NCBI RefSeq assembly: GCF_023896955.1
Contig: NZ_JAMHIW010000003.1
Location: 496,001 to 560,000 of the forward strand
Origin: Micromonospora sp. RHAY321
GTDB lineage: Bacteria; Actinomycetota; Actinomycetes; Mycobacteriales; Micromonosporaceae
Direction of reading: 5' to 3'
DNA: 64,000 nucleotides
Shown here: positions 55,649 to 64,000 of the stretch, piece after piece
Position numbering within the stretch: the first letter of the stretch is position 1
Layout: the number at the start of each line of letters is the position of its first letter
The notes under the pieces: generated by a model
Told to the model about the DNA's origin: nothing
Database searches by the model: none
What the model saw: only the letters and a program-made list of their open reading frames with translations
Position numbers and translations under genes: made by a program

Positions 55649-56278
55649 TCAGCTCCGGGCCGCGCCGAGCTGGCCGGACCACCGCCGGAACAGGGTGTGC
55701 GGGACGCCGAGCGCGTCCAGCACCTTGCCGGCCACGAAGTCGACCAACTGCTGGGCACTGGCCGCCGCGCCCGCGCCGTAGAAGCCGGGGCTGGCGGGCA
55801 GCACCACCGCCCCGGCGTCGTGCAGTGCGATCAGGTGCTCCAGGTGGCTACGGGTCACGGGCGTCTCCCGGGGGACCACCACGACCGGTCGGCGTTCCTT
55901 GAGGTTGACCTCGGCGGCGCGCTGCAGCAGGTCCTTGGAGAGCCCGATGGAGATGCCCGCGCAGGCCGCCGTGCTGGCGGGCACCACGGCCATGCCGCGT
56001 ACCCGGTAGGAGCCGCTGCTCGGCCCGGCGGCCAGGTCGCCCGCCGGCCAGTGCCGGATGTCCGCGCCGGTCAGGTCCCGCCCGAGCCAGGCGGCGAGGT
56101 CCTCGGCCCAGTGCGCGTCGCGGAACGGCCGGCCGGTCTCGTCGAGCACCGTGAGTCGCGCCGCCCGGGACACGATCAGGTCCACCGCCTCGCCCGCGTC
56201 GAGCATCCCGCCGATGACGGCCGCCGCGTACGGCGTGCCGGAGGCCCCGGACACTCCGACCACCCATGGTTCCCGCAT
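55649..56278 (-). CDS. ubiX: UbiX-like prenyl-FMN synthase (late futalosine pathway)
   Basis: A 209-aa flavin prenyltransferase, making the prenylated FMN cofactor for UbiD. VVGVSGASGTPYA at the N-terminus binds FMN; SRAARLTVLDE, VPASTAACAGISIGLSKDL and PRETPVTRSHLEHL are family motifs. ATG at 56278. With the UbiD-like gene 2 kb away it fits the decarboxylation step of futalosine-type menaquinone synthesis (called MqnL in some work). Confidence 0.9.
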   Translation of the reverse strand: MREPWVVGVSGASGTPYAAAVIGGMLDAGEAVDLIVSRAARLTVLDETGRPFRDAHWAEDLAAWLGRDLTGADIRHWPAGDLAAGPSSGSYRVRGMAVVPASTAACAGISIGLSKDLLQRAAEVNLKERRPVVVVPRETPVTRSHLEHLIALHDAGAVVLPASPGFYGAGAAASAQQLVDFVAGKVLDALGVPHTLFRRWSGQLGAARS

Positions 56279-56432
56279 GCCTCCCAGCCTGCCTGGTGGG
56301 GCGCGTACGCCGGTGGGCACCCCCGGGATCGGCCTCCGCCCGAGATGTCCGCCGGGTACCGTGCGCATCCCGTCGACCTGAGATGCTTCCGGGGGCGATT
56401 CGCACCGGAAGCAGTTCGCACAGGAGGCATCG

Positions 56433-57422
56433 GTGACGACCGGCGAGGTCCTCTGGACGCTGCGCGCCGAGTGTCCGATTCCGGCCCGGCTCTCACCGCA
56501 CGCCGACCGGGTGCAGGAGTGGCTGCTCGGTCTGCTGCCCGAGCTGGGCCTGCCGTTGGACGACGCCGCGCTGCAGCGGCTGGCCCGGGGGGCCTTCGCC
56601 CGGTACGCCGGCCGCCTCTACCCGGCCGCCAGCGAGGCCGACCTGCGGGTGCTGACCGCCCTGTTCACCTGGTTCTTCCTGGTCGACGACGCCTGCGACG
56701 GGCCGGGCCGGCTCGCCCCCGACCAGATCCGGGCACTACGCGACGGCGCGCTGGCACTGCTGCACGACGGCCCCCGGGCACGGCACGCCGGGTTGACCGG
56801 TCCGCTGCGGCGGTTGCTTGTGCTGGCCTGGCGGGAGCCGCGCCGCCGGATGCCGGCCCGGTGGCGGTTGCGCTTCGCCGACGCGGTGGCCCGGCATCTC
56901 GACGGCACCCGGCGGGAGGCGGCCAACAAGGAGGCCGGCCACCGACCCGGCGTCACCGAGTACGTCGAGCTGCGCCGGGCCACCTCGGCGGCGGACGTGT
57001 CGTATCCACTCGTGGAGTTCGTCAGCGGCCGTCCGCTGCCCGACACGGTCTATCACCACCCGCTGCTGCGCCAGATCGCCCACACCGGCAACGACCTGCT
57101 CTCCTGGTACAACGACCTGGCCTCGCTGGATCGGGACCGGGCCACCGCGGGCGGGCACAACCTGGTCCTGGCCATGCAGGACGAGTGGGGCCTCTCGTCG
57201 ACGGAGGCGGTCGACCGGGTGGCGGAGCGCTGGCGGGAGTCGATGCGGCACTTCGTCGAGCTGCGGGCCGCGGTGCCGTCGTTCGGCCCGGCGCTGGACG
57301 AGGCCGTCACCGACCTTCTCGACGGGGTGGCCGACGCGGTGCGCGGCACGATCGAGTGGACGATGGAGAGCGGGCGCTACCCCACCGCGCGTCCCGAGCC
57401 CGCCGGCACGTCCCGGCCCTGA
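56433..57422 (+). CDS. Class I terpene synthase
   Basis: A 329-aa bacterial terpene cyclase. The aspartate-rich motif is DDACD (85-89) in FFLVDDACDG; the NSE-like motif is N220, S224, D228 (NDLLSWYND), with D in place of the usual final E; the C-terminal WxxxxxRY is W309-R315-Y316. GTG at 56433 with AGGAGG. The product is unknown and cannot be read from sequence. It lies alone on the plus strand between UbiX-like and UbiA-like genes. Confidence 0.88.
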   Translation: MTTGEVLWTLRAECPIPARLSPHADRVQEWLLGLLPELGLPLDDAALQRLARGAFARYAGRLYPAASEADLRVLTALFTWFFLVDDACDGPGRLAPDQIRALRDGALALLHDGPRARHAGLTGPLRRLLVLAWREPRRRMPARWRLRFADAVARHLDGTRREAANKEAGHRPGVTEYVELRRATSAADVSYPLVEFVSGRPLPDTVYHHPLLRQIAHTGNDLLSWYNDLASLDRDRATAGGHNLVLAMQDEWGLSSTEAVDRVAERWRESMRHFVELRAAVPSFGPALDEAVTDLLDGVADAVRGTIEWTMESGRYPTARPEPAGTSRP

Positions 57423-57461
57423 CCCCGCCAGGGGCTGGTCGGGGCCGGCGACGCGGACCGT

Positions 57462-58373
57462 TCAGGGCCTCAGGTCGAGCCGGATCACCAGGTCGAGCAG
57501 GGCGAAGACGAACAGCGCGATGCCGACGAAGCCGTTGGCGGTGAAGAACGCCCGGTTGACCTTGCTCAGGTCGGTCGGGGTGACCACCAGGTGCTGGTAA
57601 CCGAACGCGACCGCGGTCAGTCCCAGGCCGACCCACCAGAGCCAGCCGAAGCCGACCAGCGCGCCGAACCACACGAAGAGCCCGAACGTCACCACGTGCG
57701 CCACGGTCGAGGCGTGCAGCGCGAAGCGCCGGCCGTACCGGGCGGGCACGCTGTGCACGCCGATCTCCTGGTCGATCTCGGAGTCCTGACACGCGTAGAT
57801 CAGGTCGAAGCCGCCGATCCACAGCCCGACCGCCGCACCCAGCAGCCAGGCAGGCCAGGAGCCGTCCAGGGTGCCGGTGACGGCCAGCCAGGCGCCGACC
57901 GGGCCGACCGCCTGGGCCACCGCGAGGATGGCGTGCGGCCAGTTGGTGAACCGCTTGCCGTACGGGTAGACCACCAGCGGCACCACGGCCAGCGGCGCCA
58001 GCACCAGGCAGAGCGGGTTGAGCAGGGCGGCGGCGGCGAGGAAGACCACCAGCGCGACGGCCGCGCCCGTCCAGGCCGTCCGCACGCTCACCGCGCCGGT
58101 CACCAGCTCCCGGCCTGCGGTACGCGGGTTCCGCGCGTCGATCCGCCGGTCGAGGATCCGGTTGGCGGCCATGGCGAACGTCCGCGCCCCCACCATCGCC
58201 ACGGTGATCAGCAGCAGGTCGAGCCAGCGGACGTGGCCGCCGTTGACCTGCATGGCGGTGAGCGCAGACAGGTACGCGAAGGGCAGCGCGAAGACCGAGT
58301 GCTCGATCGCGACGAGCTTGAGGAAGGACTTGATCCGGCCCGGTCGTTCGGCCGGGGCGTCGAGGACCGCCAT
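57462..58373 (-). CDS. mqnP: UbiA-family prenyltransferase of menaquinone synthesis
   Basis: A 303-aa membrane enzyme with about eight helices. The two aspartate motifs are NRILDRRID (near residue 71) and DLIYACQDSEID (near residue 190). It is expected to attach the polyprenyl chain to the futalosine-derived naphthoate (MqnP). ATG at 58373 overlaps the UbiD-like stop by one base (TGATG), so the two are coupled. Confidence 0.86.
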   Translation of the reverse strand: MAVLDAPAERPGRIKSFLKLVAIEHSVFALPFAYLSALTAMQVNGGHVRWLDLLLITVAMVGARTFAMAANRILDRRIDARNPRTAGRELVTGAVSVRTAWTGAAVALVVFLAAAALLNPLCLVLAPLAVVPLVVYPYGKRFTNWPHAILAVAQAVGPVGAWLAVTGTLDGSWPAWLLGAAVGLWIGGFDLIYACQDSEIDQEIGVHSVPARYGRRFALHASTVAHVVTFGLFVWFGALVGFGWLWWVGLGLTAVAFGYQHLVVTPTDLSKVNRAFFTANGFVGIALFVFALLDLVIRLDLRP

Positions 58374-59833
58374 CAGATGCCGTACTCCTTCCAGCGCTTG
58401 TCGACCAGGGAGGTGACCTCCGGCGACATGGTCATCGGCTCCGGCCAGCCTCGGGTGTAGCCCTCGGCGGGCAGCTTGCGGGTCGCGTCGACGCCCGCCT
58501 TGCCGCCCCAGAACTGCTGGTAGGACGCGTGGTCGAGATGGTCCACCGGGCCCTCGGTGAGCAGCAGGTCGCGCCCGTAGTCGACGTTGCCGAAGGCGCG
58601 GAAGGCCACCTCGTTGTAGTCGTGGACGTCGCAGTCCTCGTCGACGATCACGATCAGCTTGGTCAGCGACATCATGTGCGCGCCCCAGATCGCGTTCATC
58701 ACCTTCTGGGCGTGCTTCGGGTAGCGCTTACGGATCGACACGATCGCGCAGTTGTGGAAGACCCCGGCGGCCGGCAGGTTGTAGTCGACGATGTCCGGGA
58801 TCAGGAAGCGCAGCAACGGCGCGAAGATCCGCTCGGTGGCCTTGCCGAGGCCGTGGTCCTCCTGCGGCGGCTGGGACGTGACGATCGAGTGGTAGACCGG
58901 GTCGCGCTGCATGGTCATGCACTCGATGTGCATCACAGGGAACGGCTCGACCGGCGTGTAGAAGCCGGTGTGGTCGCCGAACGGGCCCTCCGGCAGCCGC
59001 TCGCCCGGCTCGATGTAGCCCTCCAGGACGATCTGCGCGTGCGCCGGCACCTGCAGCGGAACGGTCAGGCAGTCGACCATCTCGACCCGCTCGCCCCTCA
59101 GGAAACCGGCGAAGAGGTACTCGTCGATGTCGGCCGGCAGCGGCGCGCTGGCCGAGTAGGCGACCGCGGGGTCGGCACCGATCGCGATCGCCACCGGCAG
59201 CCGCTGCCCGAGCCGCTCAGCGACCGCGTGGTGCGCCGTGGAGTTCTTGTGGATCTGCCAGTGCATGCCGATGGTGTTGTGCGAGTGCTGCTGGAGCCGG
59301 TAGAGCCCGAGGTTGCGCTTGCCGGTCTCCGGGTGCTTGGTGTGGGTCAGCCCGAAGTTGTGGAAGATCCCCCCGTCGCCCGGCCAGACCTGCAGCCCGG
59401 GCAACCGGTTGAGGTCGACGTCGTCGCCGCGGTAGACCACCTGCTGGCAGGGGGCCGTCTTGACCTTCTTCGGCGGCATGGACTTGAGCTGCATGACCTT
59501 GCCGAGCCCGCCCATCATGCCCGAGAAGCCCTGCGGCAGCTCCGGCTTGAGCATCTCGCCGATCCGTGCGCCGATCTCGTCGAGGTTCTCCACCCCGAGC
59601 GCCATCGCCATCCGCTTCTCGGTGCCGAAGAGGTTGATCGCCACCGGCATCTCGCCCCGGGTCGGACGCTCGAAGAGCAGCGCCGGCCCACCGGCCCGCA
59701 CCGTCCGGGTGACCACCTCGCTGATCTCCAGGGTGGGGTCGACCGGGACGTTGACCCGGCGCAACTCCCCCGCGCGCTCCAGCGCCGCGAGGAAGTCCTT
59801 GAGATCGGTGTACGGGAAGCCACGAGCCGCCAT
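58373..59833 (-). CDS. ubiD: UbiD-family decarboxylase of menaquinone synthesis
   Basis: A 486-aa prenyl-FMN-dependent decarboxylase. N-terminal DLKDFLAALERAGELRRV; the glutamate-containing EGPFGDHTGFYTP and the FHNFGLTH, SHNTIGMHWQIHKN region (here QQHSHNTIGMHWQIHKN) are typical. The start at ATG 59833 (MAARGFPYTD) is preferred. With MqnP and UbiX in the same window it most likely removes the carboxyl of the prenylated naphthoate (MqnM in some work). Confidence 0.88.
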   Translation of the reverse strand: MAARGFPYTDLKDFLAALERAGELRRVNVPVDPTLEISEVVTRTVRAGGPALLFERPTRGEMPVAINLFGTEKRMAMALGVENLDEIGARIGEMLKPELPQGFSGMMGGLGKVMQLKSMPPKKVKTAPCQQVVYRGDDVDLNRLPGLQVWPGDGGIFHNFGLTHTKHPETGKRNLGLYRLQQHSHNTIGMHWQIHKNSTAHHAVAERLGQRLPVAIAIGADPAVAYSASAPLPADIDEYLFAGFLRGERVEMVDCLTVPLQVPAHAQIVLEGYIEPGERLPEGPFGDHTGFYTPVEPFPVMHIECMTMQRDPVYHSIVTSQPPQEDHGLGKATERIFAPLLRFLIPDIVDYNLPAAGVFHNCAIVSIRKRYPKHAQKVMNAIWGAHMMSLTKLIVIVDEDCDVHDYNEVAFRAFGNVDYGRDLLLTEGPVDHLDHASYQQFWGGKAGVDATRKLPAEGYTRGWPEPMTMSPEVTSLVDKRWKEYGI

Positions 59834-59908
59834 GCCGCCAGTCTCCCGCACCGGGTCCGGCACGGACCAAGCCGGGTGCTGTGACGTGTGTCCGGAAGGG
59901 CTCACGGG

Positions 59909-60460
59909 TCAGGCGGGGGTCCAGGCGTGGGCGGCCAGCGGTGGGTCGAGCGGCGCGCGGGTGAGCCGGTTGGCGAAGGTGGAGATGGTGTACGCGCCGA
60001 CGCCGAGCACCACGTCCAGCGCGTGCCGCGGCTGGTAGCCGGCGGCCAGGAACTCGTCGAGCTGGTCGTCGGGCACCGCGCCCCGGTGGTCGAGCACGGC
60101 GAGGGTGAACCGGCGCAGCGCCTCCAGCCGTGGCTCGGGCAGGGCGGTGCCGGCGCGCAGCGCGGTGATCAGCTCGGTGGTCGCGCCGAGCCGGGTGAGC
60201 GTGCCGGTGTGCAGGGCGACGCAGACGTGGCATTCGTTGGTGGTGGCGACGGCGAGGACGACGACCTCCCGCTCCAGAGGTTCGAGGGCGGTCTGTTCGA
60301 AGCCCGCGTTGGCGGTGAGGAAGCCGGCGAGCAGCTGCGGCGACTCGGCCATCAGCGCCACCGGGGCGGGCAGCCAGCCGAAGCGGCGGCGTACCGCCTC
60401 GACGGTCGGGCGGGCGGCGGCGGGGACGGTCTCGGCGGTGTGGGCGGTGAAGACGGACAC
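59909..60460 (-). CDS. AhpD-like/carboxymuconolactone decarboxylase family protein
   Basis: A 183-aa protein from GTG at 60460 (VSVFTAHTAE); an in-frame ATG at 60481 lacks a ribosome-binding site. The redox motif CHVC with a nearby histidine is in TNECHVCVALHTG near residue 72. The family includes alkylhydroperoxidase AhpD and a decarboxylase; the CxxC favours a peroxidase-like role. Divergent from the MarR gene and probably its target. Confidence 0.85.
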   Translation of the reverse strand: MSVFTAHTAETVPAAARPTVEAVRRRFGWLPAPVALMAESPQLLAGFLTANAGFEQTALEPLEREVVVLAVATTNECHVCVALHTGTLTRLGATTELITALRAGTALPEPRLEALRRFTLAVLDHRGAVPDDQLDEFLAAGYQPRHALDVVLGVGAYTISTFANRLTRAPLDPPLAAHAWTPA

Positions 60461-60523
60461 GGGTACCTGCTCTCGAAGCATCGGTGAGGGGACACCACGT
60501 GGCGGGGAGAGGCTCCCGTACCA

Positions 60524-60564
60524 TAGTCAACGTGGTTGACGAAATAGTAAACCTGGTTGTCGAA
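60524..60564. promoter_or_regulatory. Tandem MarR-type operator, two ~20-bp copies 21 bp apart
   Basis: TAGTCAACGTGGTTGACGAA (60524-60543) and TAGTAAACCTGGTTGTCGAA (60545-60564) match at 17 of 20. The first contains the perfect dyad GTCAAC-GTG-GTTGAC (60526-60540). A period of 21 bp puts both on the same face of the helix. The second copy abuts the MarR gene start. Confidence 0.75.
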
Positions 60565-60565
60565 C

Positions 60566-61042
60566 ATGGCAAGCGCTGACCCCGGCCGCCCCGGTTTCCA
60601 GCTGCCGCTGCTGCTGCTGGCCGGTTTCCGGACGCTCATCGACGACCTGCACGCCGAGCTGGCGCGGCAGGGTCACCCGGAGCTGCGCCCCCTGCACGGC
60701 TTCGTGCTCCAGGCTGTCGGCGTGGACGGCACCACCGCCACCGAGCTGGGCCAGCGGCTGGGCATCTCGAAGCAGGCCGCCGGCAAGACGGTCGACCGGC
60801 TGGTTGCCGTCGGCTACCTCGACCGGGTCGACGATCCGCGGGACGCCCGCCGCCGGGTGATCACCATGACCCCGCTCGGCGTCGACGGGCTGCGCCGCTC
60901 GGCGGAGATCTTCGACCGGCTGCGCGAGCGGTGGGTCGAAAGCCTCGGCCCCGAGCGGGTGGACGCCCTGGAGGACGACCTGCGGACGATGGCCGCCGCC
61001 AACTGGTTCCGGCTCGACGTGCCCGGCTGGTTCGGCAGCTGA
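60566..61042 (+). CDS. MarR-family regulator
   Basis: A 158-aa regulator. Helices then the winged helix: TATELGQRLGISKQAAGKTV near residue 60 and DRVDDPRDARRRVITMT as the wing. ATG at 60566 (TTG three codons earlier is possible) with the second operator copy right against it. Likely represses itself and the divergent AhpD-like gene, and responds to a phenolic or oxidant signal as usual for the family. Confidence 0.88.
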   Translation: MASADPGRPGFQLPLLLLAGFRTLIDDLHAELARQGHPELRPLHGFVLQAVGVDGTTATELGQRLGISKQAAGKTVDRLVAVGYLDRVDDPRDARRRVITMTPLGVDGLRRSAEIFDRLRERWVESLGPERVDALEDDLRTMAAANWFRLDVPGWFGS

Positions 61043-61116
61043 CCCCGACCACACGATGCGGCGAGGTATCTCACCGGGCCTGGCGGACCGACCGCACACG
61101 GGCGCAGGGTGGAGCC

Positions 61117-61332
61117 ATGTCGGACGCCTACGTCGTCGGTGACCCGGACGGGTTGTCACCCCTGCTGGTCGAGCTGCGGGACGCCATAGCCCGGGAGTTG
61201 CACGCCCAGCTGGCGCTGCGCGCCGAGCGGATCGAGTTGGCCGACCTGCCGGAGGTGGCGTACCAGGTCACCGTCCAGGTCGACCGGACGCTACGCGCCT
61301 GGCGACCACGGTCCCACCAGGCAGACGGGTAG
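61117..61332 (+). CDS. Small hypothetical protein, 71 aa
   Basis: MSDAYVVGDPDGLSPLLVEL then two helices (ARELHAQLALRAERIELADL region) and a basic end. No membrane segment or recognised domain. ATG at 61117 with GGTGGAG. It follows the MarR gene by 75 bp and converges on ccsB. Function unknown. Confidence 0.62.
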   Translation: MSDAYVVGDPDGLSPLLVELRDAIARELHAQLALRAERIELADLPEVAYQVTVQVDRTLRAWRPRSHQADG

Positions 61333-61346
61333 GACCCGCCCGTCGC

Positions 61347-62330
61347 TCAGTCGAGGCCGCCGTACGAGTGCAGGCCGGTGAAGAAGATGTTCACGCCGAA
61401 CAGGTTCATCAGCATGGTGAGGAAGCCCAGCACCGCCAGCCAGGTCGCCACGTTGCGCTTGACACTGGGCGTGGCCCGCGCGTGCAGGTAGCCCGCGTAG
61501 ACCACCCAGGAGATGAACGCCCAGGTCTCCTTCGGGTCCCAGCCCCACGGCCGGCCCCACGCCGCCTCAGCCCAGATCGCCCCGGCGATCACCGCGAAGG
61601 TGAAGATCGGGAAGGCGAAGGCGTGCAGCGCGAAGGTCAGCCGCTCCAGGCTGACCGCCGCCGGCAGCCGCTTGGCCAGGGTGTACGGGAAGCTCCGCTT
61701 GCCCTGCTCGTACCCGGCGCGCATCAGGAACCCGACCGCCGGCACCGCGCCGAGCAGGAAGATGCCGGACGCGAACACGATCGTCGAGACGTGGATGACG
61801 AACCAGTACGAGTTCAGCGCCGGCACCAGCGGCACGATCGGCACGTACAGCACCAGCTCGGCGGTGGCCACCAGCAGCACCATCACCAGGGTGAGGAACA
61901 GCCCGAGCTTGCGCAGCGAGGGCCGCTTCCAGAGCACCACGAGCCAGGCCGCGACCCCGATGAACGTCACCGTGAGCACGAACTCGTACATGTTGCCCCA
62001 GGGCATCCGGTCTGCGGCGATGCCGCGCGTGACCAGCGCCGCGAGGTGCAGCACGGCGGCGAGCGCGGTGGCGCCCACCGCGACCAGACCGGCGATCCGG
62101 GCACGCCGCGCCGAGCGCTCGGCCGCGCCCGACGGCGGGACCGGTGCGGGCGGCGTCGGGACGGAAGCGCCGCCTCCGCCGACCCCGGCGCCCACCAGCT
62201 CGCGTACGGGAGCAGCGGCGACGCGGGTACGGGCGTTGCCCAGCGCGTACTCCACCGCGTGGCTGATCATCGCGACCAGGTACGCCAGGATCGCGAAGGA
62301 CACCAGATTGTCGGAGAGCGCGGACATCAC
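61347..62330 (-). CDS. ccsB: Cytochrome c biogenesis protein CcsB/ResC
   Basis: A 327-aa membrane protein with about eight helices. The haem-handling motif WGxxWxWDP is present (WGRPWGWDPKETW near residue 270), with conserved histidines in HVSTIVFASG and the external loop RMPWGNMYEF. Residues ~45-75 are a Pro/Gly loop. It works with ResB to deliver haem to apocytochrome c outside the membrane. ATG at 62330 overlaps the resB stop by four bases. Confidence 0.93.
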   Translation of the reverse strand: MMSALSDNLVSFAILAYLVAMISHAVEYALGNARTRVAAAPVRELVGAGVGGGGASVPTPPAPVPPSGAAERSARRARIAGLVAVGATALAAVLHLAALVTRGIAADRMPWGNMYEFVLTVTFIGVAAWLVVLWKRPSLRKLGLFLTLVMVLLVATAELVLYVPIVPLVPALNSYWFVIHVSTIVFASGIFLLGAVPAVGFLMRAGYEQGKRSFPYTLAKRLPAAVSLERLTFALHAFAFPIFTFAVIAGAIWAEAAWGRPWGWDPKETWAFISWVVYAGYLHARATPSVKRNVATWLAVLGFLTMLMNLFGVNIFFTGLHSYGGLD

Positions 62331-63982
62331 TCGGCTCCTTCTCGCACGCCGGCCCGGTCGCTGGAGTCAGCATCGGTGTCGGCGCGATCCGTCGCCCGTT
62401 CGTCACCGCTGACCGCGGCCACGATCTGGGCGAACTCGTCGGCGAACCCTGGATAGTCGGTACGCGGCAGCCCACCGACCTCCATCAAGCTACTACCGCC
62501 CGTCGGAGATCCTTCCGCGGGGTCGGCCGGCATCACCCGGAAGAACACCCGGCGGCGCCGCCCGAACAGCGAACCCATCAGCCCGACCAGCAGGAACCCG
62601 CAGCTGACCAGCAGGATCGTCGAACCGGGGTCGTGCCGGACGGAGAGGGTGACGTACCGCTCGGTGCCGAGGAACTCGACCTTGCTGCCGTCGTCCAGCG
62701 TCCAGGTCTCGCCCTTGCGGAGCAGCTTGGTGCCGACCTCCTTGACCTTGCCGGTCCGCACCTGCCGCTGGTCGAGCTGGTAGATCGAGCCGGGGATGCC
62801 CGCGTCCAGGCCGAGGTTGCCGCGGTAGGCGACCAGGTTCAGCGCCGGGTTGCGCTCGGTCGGGTACTCCGAGCGGGCGAACGGCGCCTGCTGGGGTGCC
62901 GTGGGCAGGTAGATGCCGGTGAACGCCATCTGCTCGTCCGGCGCACGCCGCCCGGTGGCCGGGTCGACGTTCGCGTCCGGGAAGGCCGCCAGCCCCTCGC
63001 TGGTCAGACCGCTGTCCCCGGTGGTCAGGAACGGCTCGTCGCTGACCTGGCTGCGGCCGAACCGGTCGGTGTAGCGGATGACCGGGGCGTACCCGTGGCC
63101 GAGCAGGTAGACGCTCGCGTCGGCGAGCCGCAGCGGCGAGTTCACCGAGAAGTCTGCGCTGCGGGTCGGTTCGTCGGGGCCGTCGACGGTCACCCGGGCG
63201 TTGAAGAACTCCGGCTGGCCGGTGGCCAGGAACCGGGCCTGGAAGTCGTCCAGCCGCAGGCAGAAGCGGGGCAGGTCCTCGCTGTCCACCCGGGGGCCGA
63301 GCTTCGCCTCGGCGTACTGCTGCCGGGTGTTGCAGAACGCGTTGTCCGCGCCCGCCACCAGCAGCCGGTTGCCGCTCCAGCCGTACCACGAGCCGAGCGC
63401 GACACCGATCAGCACGGCGATCAGCGAGGTGTGGAACAACAGGTTGCCGGTCTCCTTGAGGTACCCCTTCTCGGCGGAGACCTCGTCGCCGCGCACCTCG
63501 ACCCGCCAGCGCCGCTTGCGCAGCACCTCGGCCACCGCCGCCGCGCCGCCGGCCGGGGCCGGCAGCACCGCGTGCTGCGGCAGCCGCTGCAGCCGCTTCG
63601 GCGCGACCGGCGGCCGGGACCGCATCGCCCGCGCGTGGTCGCGCAGCCGGGGCGTGATGCAGCCGATCAGGGAGGTGAACAGCAGCAGGTAGATCGCGGA
63701 GAACCAGACCGAGCCGAAGACCTCGAACGCGCCGATCCGATCAAGCCGAGGGGCCAGGTCCGGGTGGTCGACGAAGTACTCGTTGACCTTCTCCGGGCTG
63801 ATTCCGCGCTGCGGCAGCACCGAGCCGGGGATGGCGGCGACCGCGAGCAGGAACAGCAGGATCAGCGCCGTACGCATGCTGGTCAGCTGCCGCCACGAGT
63901 TGCGCAGCAGGGCCAGCAGCCGGTTGGGCCGGCGCCGGGGCGCCGGGGCCGCGGTCTCCGGCCGGTCGTCCAGGACCGTCAT
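62327..63982 (-). CDS. resB: Cytochrome c biogenesis protein ResB
   Basis: A 551-aa membrane protein; partner of CcsB. Four hydrophobic helices: SMRTALILLFLLAVAAIPGS near residue 35, one near 90, NLLFHTSLIAVLIGVALGSW near 195, and one near 480. A large extracytoplasmic domain lies between the last two. The C-terminal ~60 residues are a cytoplasmic acidic tail. ATG at 63982 overlaps the upstream stop by one base. Confidence 0.93.
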   Translation of the reverse strand: MTVLDDRPETAAPAPRRRPNRLLALLRNSWRQLTSMRTALILLFLLAVAAIPGSVLPQRGISPEKVNEYFVDHPDLAPRLDRIGAFEVFGSVWFSAIYLLLFTSLIGCITPRLRDHARAMRSRPPVAPKRLQRLPQHAVLPAPAGGAAAVAEVLRKRRWRVEVRGDEVSAEKGYLKETGNLLFHTSLIAVLIGVALGSWYGWSGNRLLVAGADNAFCNTRQQYAEAKLGPRVDSEDLPRFCLRLDDFQARFLATGQPEFFNARVTVDGPDEPTRSADFSVNSPLRLADASVYLLGHGYAPVIRYTDRFGRSQVSDEPFLTTGDSGLTSEGLAAFPDANVDPATGRRAPDEQMAFTGIYLPTAPQQAPFARSEYPTERNPALNLVAYRGNLGLDAGIPGSIYQLDQRQVRTGKVKEVGTKLLRKGETWTLDDGSKVEFLGTERYVTLSVRHDPGSTILLVSCGFLLVGLMGSLFGRRRRVFFRVMPADPAEGSPTGGSSLMEVGGLPRTDYPGFADEFAQIVAAVSGDERATDRADTDADSSDRAGVREGAE

Positions 63983-64000
63983 CAGATGCTCACCTCGCCC
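63982..64000 (-). CDS. 3-prime end of the gene upstream of resB (cut by window edge)
   Basis: The minus-strand frame ends GEVSI-stop, with the TGA sharing one base with the resB ATG. Only five codons are visible. In actinomycetes the CcdA thiol-disulphide transporter gene usually stands here, but this is inference from gene order. Confidence 0.45.

Overview
The window is very GC-rich, with codon use, GTG/TTG starts and gene content typical of an actinomycete. The combination of a futalosine-type menaquinone pathway, BldC, a HelD-class RNA polymerase helicase and ESX-type small proteins points to a Micromonospora-like member of the Micromonosporaceae. It looks like core chromosome: there is no transposase, integrase, rRNA, tRNA or CRISPR array. 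The left edge cuts nuoM and the right edge cuts the gene upstream of resB.

Layout. 1-13.6 kb: the respiratory complex I operon nuoA-nuoM, all on the minus strand and tightly overlapped. 13.6-19.1 kb: menaquinone genes (a MenJ-like reductase, menG, mqnC), a sortase-anchored (LPVTG) surface protein and what looks like the decayed tail of a second copy. 19.1-23.2 kb: the phenylacetyl-CoA epoxidase operon paaABCDE plus one unknown gene. 23.6-25.6 kb: two tandem penicillin-recognising serine-hydrolase-like envelope proteins. 25.6-28.4 kb: mqnA, an MFS transporter and an ArsR-type regulator. 28.8-31 kb: a HelD-like helicase. 31-33.2 kb: a four-gene ESX/WXG100-type operon. 33.4-36 kb: a winged-helix-regulated ABC exporter, then a VOC protein. 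36.9-40 kb: a vitamin B12 ABC importer (btuFCD) behind a cobalamin riboswitch. 40.2-43.6 kb: divergent secreted peptidases (M14 and C39-like). 43.7-46.2 kb: small membrane proteins and mqnE. 46.4-49.6 kb: an NlpC/P60 endopeptidase and a proline-rich membrane protein. 49.8-52.5 kb: a DEAD-box helicase with a long GDRP-repeat tail, and a glycolipid-binding-like protein. 52.5-55.5 kb: a PLP enzyme, an SDR, an Lrp regulator and bldC. 55.6-59.8 kb: UbiX-, UbiA- and UbiD-like late menaquinone genes with a class I terpene synthase among them. 59.9-61.3 kb: an AhpD-like protein and a MarR regulator around a tandem operator. 61.3-64 kb: cytochrome c maturation (ccsB, resB).

How it fits together. Complex I reduces menaquinone. 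The genes to make that quinone by the futalosine route (mqnA, mqnC, mqnE, UbiX/UbiA/UbiD-like, menG, menJ) and to mature cytochromes c are spread through the same 64 kb, so the window is essentially a respiratory-chain neighbourhood with envelope and catabolic genes interspersed. mqnB and mqnD are not seen here. The main unexplained signals are: a 45-bp element that begins exactly at the stop codon of nuoB and again of paaC; several perfect dyads at promoters (menJ, MFS start codon, btu promoter, MarR gene); a remnant surface-protein tail that kept its terminator; the ESX-type operon with no recognised effector domain; and a terpene synthase inside the late menaquinone genes.
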